Shown: in pieces, positions 14,513 to 18,170 of the stretch | How positions within the stretch are numbered: the stretch's first letter is position 1 | Layout: each line of letters starts with the position of its first letter | The notes under the pieces: model-generated | The model's input: only the letters and a program-made list of their open reading frames with translations | Databases searched by the model: none | What the model was told of the DNA's origin: nothing | Assembly (NCBI GenBank): GCA_002400365.1 | Contig: DHFK01000056.1 | Coordinates: 1 to 18,170, forward strand | Source of the DNA: Anaerolineales bacterium UBA4826 | GTDB taxonomy: Bacteria > Chloroflexota > Anaerolineae > UBA4142 | DNA length: 18,170 bases | Reading direction: 5' to 3' | Program-made: the position numbers and the translations under genes

Positions 14513-15556
14513 TTACCTGGTGGGCGTGGCTGTCGGGGTTGCTGGCGGGCGCGTGGGGGTTGGCGTAAAAGCGTATATTCCCCACTTGTTGCCCGGGGCA
14601 TGGCAGACTGTACAGGCATTCCCGACAGACTTGTTGAAATCGTGTGAAGTGCTTCGCACCCAAATCGTCTTCCTGTCCGCCATCGTAACGGACCTGACGG
14701 TGCCGAAGATTTTGGTTTGTTGCACAGCACCCGAGCGCGCGCGATCGGGGACTTGTTCGAAGCCGATCTCCGTCTTGGAACGATCGTGACAGGCGACGCA
14801 CCGCACGTTCGCGTGCGCCGCATCGTGTCCAGCGATCTTGGTCAATGAGGTGTGGCAGTTGGTGCAACTTGCTGCGCCCGAGTGCGGGTTGTGACAATCG
14901 GTGCACTGATCGGGACGATGCTTGGTCGTGCCGATCTGGTTCGAGTGCGCGCCACCTCCCAGGCGCACTTGGTGACGGGTAGCCCCCAGGCTATCCGTGT
15001 GGCATTTTTCGCACAGCGCGGTGGTTGACGACACAGAGTCGTATTTACCCGTCCCATTGTTCCAAATGGCGATCTTGGGACCCCTTCCATCCGGGTGGCA
15101 GATGTCGCAACCGATGACCTTCCACTCGGCTTCTGTCAGGAAGCGGTCGTTCGGGTTCTTCCGTGCCGCCGTGTCGTAGGGAAACTTGCAGGAGAAGCAG
15201 TTGGGCGACGTCCCCACCTTGGCGGCTGGATCCCAGTTGCGTGGTGAGTGGCACACTGCGCAATAGGTGTTCGGGCCCCTGTACAGGTCGTACTGGTTGT
15301 TGTGGGGACCGCCTTTCCAAGCCGCTTGAATCGCTGCCAGGTCAACTGCTTTCGTCGGCTCTGGCGCCTTGGTCGGCGGCGGCGCGGCGGTGACCTGCAC
15401 AACTACCGTCTGAGGCACGACGACCGTCTGGGGGACGGCGACTGTCTGTGGCACGACCACTGTCTCTTTCACGGGGGTTGCTGGGGTAGGCGCGCATGAG
15501 ATGAAGGTTATCACGGCAACCACCAGCAGACTACCTAACAGGATTTTGGTTTTCAT
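14513..15556 (-). CDS. octaheme c-type cytochrome lipoprotein with CxxCK heme site (first of a tandem pair)
   Basis: 347 residues. A lipoprotein-like signal ends at ITFISC (Cys21), followed by a low-complexity linker with four hexads of the type VVVPQT (32-56) and a Pro/Lys/Thr stretch. Eight heme motifs follow: CAVCH (99), CFSCK (120), CDICH (150), CEKCH (182), CTDCH (218), CTNCH (231), CVACH (253), CTVCH (315). As in its paralogue downstream, the second motif is CxxCK, the lysine-ligated type of NrfA-like catalytic hemes. The C-terminus is a Thr-Pro tail (from about 331), typical of surface linkers. The ATG at 15556 has AAGGAGG 8-9 bp upstream. It is the first gene of the redox cluster. I cannot assign nitrite reduction: NrfA is longer and pentaheme. 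Confidence 0.9.
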   Translation of the reverse strand: MKTKILLGSLLVVAVITFISCAPTPATPVKETVVVPQTVAVPQTVVVPQTVVVQVTAAPPPTKAPEPTKAVDLAAIQAAWKGGPHNNQYDLYRGPNTYCAVCHSPRNWDPAAKVGTSPNCFSCKFPYDTAARKNPNDRFLTEAEWKVIGCDICHPDGRGPKIAIWNNGTGKYDSVSSTTALCEKCHTDSLGATRHQVRLGGGAHSNQIGTTKHRPDQCTDCHNPHSGAASCTNCHTSLTKIAGHDAAHANVRCVACHDRSKTEIGFEQVPDRARSGAVQQTKIFGTVRSVTMADRKTIWVRSTSHDFNKSVGNACTVCHAPGNKWGIYAFTPTPTRPPATPTATPTR

Positions 15557-15682
15557 TCAGGCAACCTCCTTGCCATTGAGCATGGATTGGCTTGAGAGGT
15601 GCAATTCGCCATCGTCGCCGACGTTGCTGCCGCCATGAAAGAGCATGACCATCATCAGGCAAGTGAGACGGCGCAACAACAT
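15557..15682 (-). CDS. possible 41-residue leader peptide before the cytochrome gene
   Basis: An ATG at 15682 opens a frame whose product begins MLLRRLTCLMMVMLFHGG and whose TGA directly abuts the cytochrome ATG (TGA-ATG), which would allow coupled translation. The N-terminus is basic then hydrophobic, like a short signal or membrane peptide. There is no clear ribosome-binding site and no other support, so it may be chance. Confidence 0.22.
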   Translation of the reverse strand: MLLRRLTCLMMVMLFHGGSNVGDDGELHLSSQSMLNGKEVA

Positions 15683-15835
15683 TCGTCAGGGCGATTTCGT
15701 CGCTAGGATGCAGCCGGGTCCAGACCACCTCCTTTCGGAAAGCCGCATCCGCGCACCGGAAGAGTAGTTTAACCACGAATCACACGGAAGAACACTGAGA
15801 CGCTTGCTGCGTGTTTGCGCGTGACGTGCAGAAAG
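15683..15835. other. unassigned leader region upstream of the cytochrome operon
   Basis: The region lies between the terminator and the small leader frame. On the minus strand it contains an orphan AAGGAGG (15734-15728) with no start codon at usable distance. I see no convincing -35/-10 pair, although a promoter for the cytochrome operon would be expected here. No known riboswitch motif was recognised. Confidence 0.4.
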
Positions 15836-15874
15836 AAAAACGCCTTTCAAATGCTTGGATCATCTGAAAGGCGT
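15831..15874 (-). terminator. rho-independent terminator downstream of the Crp/Fnr-type gene
   Basis: On the minus strand ACGCCTTTCA (15874-15865) pairs perfectly with TGAAAGGCGT (15849-15840), with a 15-nt loop, followed by TTTTCTTTC. It would end the tatA-tatC-regulator transcript and any short RNA started near 15972. Confidence 0.8.
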
Positions 15875-15972
15875 GCGACACCTTGCTTCGCTGCGCGTCG
15901 GTCCCATTCGAGCAGACGCGGGACAAGGCGCGCGTCACCGCGCGTCGACGCACTTGTTCTTTGTGATCTTTT
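15836..15972 (-). ncRNA. candidate small RNA driven by an FNR-like site
   Basis: The predicted start (15972) and the terminator U-tract give an RNA of about 137 nt. Besides the terminator it can form GCGCG-GUGA-CGCGC, a stem capped by a GNRA tetraloop, closed lower down by ACAAG/CUUGU, and a GUCCC/GGGAC hairpin. No known RNA family was recognised. It could equally be the 3' UTR of the regulator gene. Confidence 0.3.
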
Positions 15973-15978
15973 GAGCCA

Positions 15979-16022
15979 AGCATACCACAACAACAGTGGA
16001 ATGTCATTGACTTTTGTCAATG
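15979..16022 (-). promoter_or_regulatory. FNR-like operator with extended -10 (class II arrangement)
   Basis: CATTGAC-TTTT-GTCAATG (16005-16022) is a perfect 7-bp dyad containing the FNR/Dnr-type core TTGAC-N4-GTCAA. On the minus strand, TATGCT (15984-15979) preceded by TGG forms an extended -10. The start predicted from that box (about 15972) is 41.5 bp from the dyad centre, the spacing of class II Crp/Fnr-activated promoters. The adjacent gene encodes a Crp/Fnr-family regulator. Confidence 0.5.
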
Positions 16023-16045
16023 TGGGGAAGCGGATGGTGGAGGCA

Positions 16046-16756
16046 TCAGCCCTTGAAAAGCACAGGGTCAATTTGGGCGAATTTCTCTAGTGCTTTTGGT
16101 TGCTTTACGATGATCGAGGTTCGTGTGCAGAGGATGTCGCCGTTCTGTTTGAACACCTTGAGCGAACGGCTGAGCGCTTCTGGCACAGTGGAAAGGCGCG
16201 CCGCCATTTCCGTATTCGTCAATTGTTTGCGATCAATGGGACGCTGTCCGTTGTCGCTCAACTCCAAAAGCAATTTTGCCGAGCGTGCCAGGACAGAGCG
16301 GAAAGACACATCTTCGTACTGCGACAGCAACCGGCGCGTGCGGGTTGCCATCACGCGCAACAGGCCCTGCGCCAAGCCAACGAGCGGGTAGCGCTGCATA
16401 AGCGACAAAAAGTTCGCGTGGCTAATGTTCCAGGTCGTGCAGTCCTGAACCGCAATTGCCGTCGTCAGGTTGGCCCCGCCGTCCAGCACGGTGACTTCGT
16501 TGAACATGATGACCGGTTCGATCTCGGCGACGATGGATTGCTGACCCTGGGGCCCTAGTTTGCACAGATGCACATGACCGGCGAGCAACACGAACATTCC
16601 CGCGCACGGATCGCCTTCGCGACAAATCACCGCGCCGGCGGGGAAGATGCGAATTTGCCCGGCGTTGACAATCGTTTCACGATCGGCGACGGGCAAGCGT
16701 TTGAAATGTTCTACACGGCCAAGAAGTTCGACCAGGTCTGAGGGAGTCAGCGCCAT
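16046..16756 (-). CDS. Crp/Fnr-family transcriptional regulator
   Basis: 236 residues. An N-terminal cyclic-nucleotide-binding-type beta-roll (about 20-125, with FPAGAVICREGDP at 38-50 and a GMFVLLAGHVHL strand at 53-64) is followed by a dimerisation helix (about 125-150) and a winged HTH (about 178-215). The recognition helix reads TVPEALSRSLK, with E193, S196 and R197 in the E-x-x-S-R pattern FNR uses to read TTGA half-sites. The N-terminal cysteine cluster of oxygen-sensing FNR is absent; the cysteines present are scattered (45, 51, 65, 106, 210), so the signal may be a small ligand or heme. The start has GGAGA 6 bp upstream. It follows tatC by 21 bp. A matching TTGAC-N4-GTCAA dyad lies 24 bp past its stop, and the cytochrome operon beyond is a plausible target. 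Confidence 0.88.
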   Translation of the reverse strand: MALTPSDLVELLGRVEHFKRLPVADRETIVNAGQIRIFPAGAVICREGDPCAGMFVLLAGHVHLCKLGPQGQQSIVAEIEPVIMFNEVTVLDGGANLTTAIAVQDCTTWNISHANFLSLMQRYPLVGLAQGLLRVMATRTRRLLSQYEDVSFRSVLARSAKLLLELSDNGQRPIDRKQLTNTEMAARLSTVPEALSRSLKVFKQNGDILCTRTSIIVKQPKALEKFAQIDPVLFKG

Positions 16757-16777
16757 TGCTTCTCCGGGTGAGGTGGA

Positions 16778-17530
16778 CTAGGCGGCTTTATGCTCAGGAC
16801 TAGGGAGGGCCGTTTTCGGCGCCGGCTTGGGTACGACAAAGCGCGCGAAAAAGAGCGCGAGTTCGAACAGCACGATCATCGGCAGCATGACGACCGTCGG
16901 CGCGACGATGGGATCGGCAACCGGGGTGATCAATTCGGCAAAGACGAAGATGATAAAGTAGGCGACCTTGCGCTGCCGGCGCAGAAATTGCGGCTTGACG
17001 ATGCCCAATTTCATCAGAATCAACAGCACGATCGGCAACTCGAACGCAATGCCGGTCGCGACGAGAAAATAGACGACGAACGAGATGTACGCATCCGCGC
17101 TCGGCAGATAATTCAACTCGGCGCCGAACATGGTAAAGAGAACGCCCATCATGTTGCGGAGCATCAGATAGCCGAACGCGTTGCCGAGCAGAAAGAGAAA
17201 GACCATCGCCGCGACGCCGGGCCTGATGAGCCGCTTTTCGTTGGGCAGCAGCGCCGGCTCGATGTAGCGCATCAATTGGTAGATCCACACCGGCGCCGCC
17301 AGCGCGAGTCCGCCGTACAGCGCGACGCGGAAGCGAATCATAAAACCGTCGAGGGGGCTGAAGGCTTGGAGTTTGATGTCGCCAGCGGGCTGGCGCAAAA
17401 GGTAGATGATCGCGTCGGAGAAGAAATACGCGAGCGCCGTGGTCGCCAGAATCGCAACGATCGCGATGATCAGGCGGCTGCGTAACTCTTCGATGTGTTC
17501 CAGCACGCCCATGCGCTTTTCAGTTGCCAT
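16778..17530 (-). CDS. tatC: Sec-independent (Tat) protein translocase subunit TatC
   Basis: 250 residues with the six-helix TatC layout. The N-terminal cytoplasmic segment has LEHIEELRSRL (10-20), with Glu15 at the position known to bind the twin-arginine signal. The first periplasmic loop contains LQAFSPLDGFMIRF, the usual Px(D/E) region, and the region after helix four is polar as expected. TatC recognises twin-arginine signals and, with TatA, exports folded proteins. The ATG at 17530 is favoured by position; the Shine-Dalgarno (AAGGA) is rather far, and an ATG at 17512 just before the conserved segment is the alternative. tatA is 97 bp upstream, and the regulator gene follows. No TatB is in the window, consistent with a two-component Tat system. 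Confidence 0.93.
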   Translation of the reverse strand: MATEKRMGVLEHIEELRSRLIIAIVAILATTALAYFFSDAIIYLLRQPAGDIKLQAFSPLDGFMIRFRVALYGGLALAAPVWIYQLMRYIEPALLPNEKRLIRPGVAAMVFLFLLGNAFGYLMLRNMMGVLFTMFGAELNYLPSADAYISFVVYFLVATGIAFELPIVLLILMKLGIVKPQFLRRQRKVAYFIIFVFAELITPVADPIVAPTVVMLPMIVLFELALFFARFVVPKPAPKTALPSPEHKAA

Positions 17531-17566
17531 GCTTGCAGGTGTTCCTTGCGCTGCGAATGGCGTCAA

Positions 17567-17593
17567 ACAGAAAGAGATGCCAACCTGGGCATC
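17567..17593 (-). terminator. weak hairpin with T-rich tail between tatA and tatC
   Basis: On the minus strand GATGCC (17593-17588) pairs with GGCATC (17581-17576) around a 6-nt loop, can extend with a 2-base bulge, and is followed by TCTTTCTGTTTG. It may lower read-through from tatA to tatC, giving more TatA than TatC, but it is not a strong terminator. Confidence 0.35.
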
Positions 17594-17627
17594 CCTCTTC
17601 AATCATCCGCAGACTGATCGCGCCGGG

Positions 17628-17906
17628 TTACTGCGCCGCGCCGCACTCGGGGCAGAATTTCATACCGGCTTGGATGGGCTTGCCACATGCTTTGCACGCG
17701 ACCGTGGGCGATTCTGCCTGGGGCGGTTCGCTGGGTTTCGTCACCTCTTGGGTGAAACTCTGGGTGGCTTCTTTGGTGGCGGATTGGAATTCTTTGAGCG
17801 TCTTGCCGAGCGCGCGTCCAATTTCCGGCAGGCGCGAGGGTCCAAAGAGGATGAGCGCGACGATTGCAATGATGATCAGATGGGTGGGCTGCAAACCGAA
17901 TGGCAT
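17628..17906 (-). CDS. tatA: TatA-type translocase subunit with C-terminal zinc ribbon
   Basis: 92 residues. The N-terminal membrane helix (about 8-21) is followed by FGPSRLPEIGRALGKTLKEF (residues 21-40), the hinge and amphipathic helix of TatA. A short charged linker leads to a four-cysteine zinc ribbon (C71, C74, C85, C88; CKACG and CPECG). Canonical TatA ends in a disordered acidic or basic tail, so the zinc ribbon is an unusual addition that would face the cytoplasm. TatA forms the protein-conducting assembly recruited by TatC. The ATG at 17906 has GGAG 9 bp upstream. tatC lies 97 bp downstream, with a weak hairpin between. The TatA identity is firm; the role of the zinc ribbon (regulation, substrate or partner binding) is unknown. 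Confidence 0.9.
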   Translation of the reverse strand: MPFGLQPTHLIIIAIVALILFGPSRLPEIGRALGKTLKEFQSATKEATQSFTQEVTKPSEPPQAESPTVACKACGKPIQAGMKFCPECGAAQ

Positions 17907-17957
17907 TTCAACTGCTCCTTTCGACTGGGCGGCATCCGCGCGCCGTCTCCAATTCAA

Positions 17958-17986
17958 ATTGTAGCACATAATCCAACCGCGCGCAA
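17958..17986 (-). promoter_or_regulatory. extended -10 promoter of tatA
   Basis: On the minus strand TACAAT (17963-17958) is preceded by TGC, an extended -10, with TTGCGC (17986-17981) at 17 bp. The start near 17951 gives a leader of about 45 nt. The -35 hexamer lies inside the left arm of the repeat at 17979-18076, so the repeat may have contributed it. Confidence 0.5.
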
Positions 17987-18076
17987 ACTGGTGATTGTAC
18001 ACATCTGGTGCAGGCGGCTCGCCTGCGGGCAAGGCTGCCCGCACCACATGAAGATGTGTACAGTCACCAGCGCGCA
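17979..18076. repeat. 98-bp inverted-repeat element with three-way-junction potential
   Basis: The outer arms 17988-18006 and 18052-18070 pair over 19 bp with one G-T position; after a 3-nt bulge GCGCGC continues the stem outward. Inside, two independent hairpins follow each other: CAGGCG-GCT-CGCCTG and CGGGCA-AGG-CTGCCCG-type. GGTGC and GCACC close them. The fold is an outer stem with two inner hairpins. It lies just upstream of tatA. Confidence 0.65.
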
Positions 18077-18170
18077 AATCGTTGCGTGTTTCGCCCCTGC
18101 GGTTGCCTTAAAATTTTTCGCCACGCGTCCAACTCCCTGCGCCAAAAAAGGGTAGTGTCCCTGTAACCAG
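18077..18170. other. right edge, no gene seen
   Basis: Ninety-four bases at the window end show no coding frame, RNA gene or motif I can support. It may belong to an upstream gene's 3' region or to a further repeat. Confidence 0.4.

Noticed and set aside
14513..15556. Calling the cytochrome NrfA (nitrite reductase)
   Set aside because: NrfA is pentaheme and about 450-500 residues; only the CxxCK feature is shared.
15531..15776. 81-residue minus-strand frame overlapping the cytochrome start
   Set aside because: It overlaps the cytochrome by 26 bp out of frame, has no ribosome-binding site, and the better-placed small frame ends at TGA-ATG.
15870..15990. tRNA or SRP RNA in the structured intergenic segment
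   Set aside because: No acceptor stem with a TTCRA T-loop, and no SRP core motif could be built on either strand.
15683..16004. Cyclic-di-GMP (GEMM) riboswitch upstream of the multiheme cytochromes
   Set aside because: Such riboswitches are common before cytochrome genes, but the conserved GEMM core segments are absent.
15780..16007. 75-residue minus-strand frame across the terminator and FNR-like site
   Set aside because: Its composition is erratic, it reads through a strong terminator hairpin, and no ribosome-binding site precedes it.
16046..16756. Oxygen-sensing FNR assignment
   Set aside because: The N-terminal cysteine cluster for the 4Fe-4S centre is missing, so only the Crp/Fnr family level is supported.

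Overview
The window is about 18 kb of GC-rich bacterial DNA in which every gene I can support lies on the minus strand, so transcription runs from high to low coordinates. I infer an uncultured Chloroflexota-like (Anaerolineae-type) bacterium. The grounds are Pro/Thr-rich linkers on surface lipoproteins, a zinc-ribbon protein with a membrane anchor, a TatA carrying a zinc ribbon, and many palindromic and 7-bp-periodic intergenic repeats. This is an inference from style; no ribosomal marker is present.

Reading in the direction of transcription: 17.9-16.0 kb holds tatA, tatC and a Crp/Fnr-type regulator, followed by a rho-independent terminator at about 15.84 kb. Between the regulator and that terminator is a perfect FNR-like dyad (TTGAC-N4-GTCAA), placed 41.5 bp from a start site predicted by an extended -10 box. 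This could drive a short RNA of about 137 nt.

15.6-9.1 kb is the most unusual block. It encodes two tandem paralogous octaheme c-type cytochrome lipoproteins, each with a lysine-type CxxCK site at the second heme. They are followed by a 12-TM protein resembling heme-copper oxidase / NO reductase subunit I but without the usual helix VII His pair, a SUMF1-domain lipoprotein overlapping it by 4 bp, a heme O synthase-like prenyltransferase, and a six-helix membrane protein ending at a good terminator. I read this as one electron-transfer system: extracytoplasmic multiheme cytochromes feeding or fed by a divergent heme-binding membrane subunit, with its own heme-tailoring enzyme. I do not recognise the whole as a described complex.

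8.94-7.44 kb is a single secreted beta-propeller protein, followed by two inverted-repeat elements. A strong promoter (TTGCCA-17 bp-TATAAT) at 7.15 kb then starts a long same-strand run: an RseP-type site-2 protease, a zinc-ribbon membrane protein, a RidA protein, then a nickel/cobalt module (CbiM/NikM-type S component fused to an N-like segment, CooC-type ATPase with CxC motif, SAM methyltransferase, CbiQ/EcfT). It ends with a phosphosugar isomerase (SIS/GmhA-like) and a ROK-family sugar kinase cut by the left edge. No CbiO-type ATPase and no CO dehydrogenase gene lies in the window.

Repeats are a theme of their own: 7-bp-periodic arrays at five gene boundaries (two of them supply stop codons), several long perfect hairpins, a three-way-junction-like repeat upstream of tatA, and a 28-bp perfect palindrome inside the ROK kinase coding sequence.
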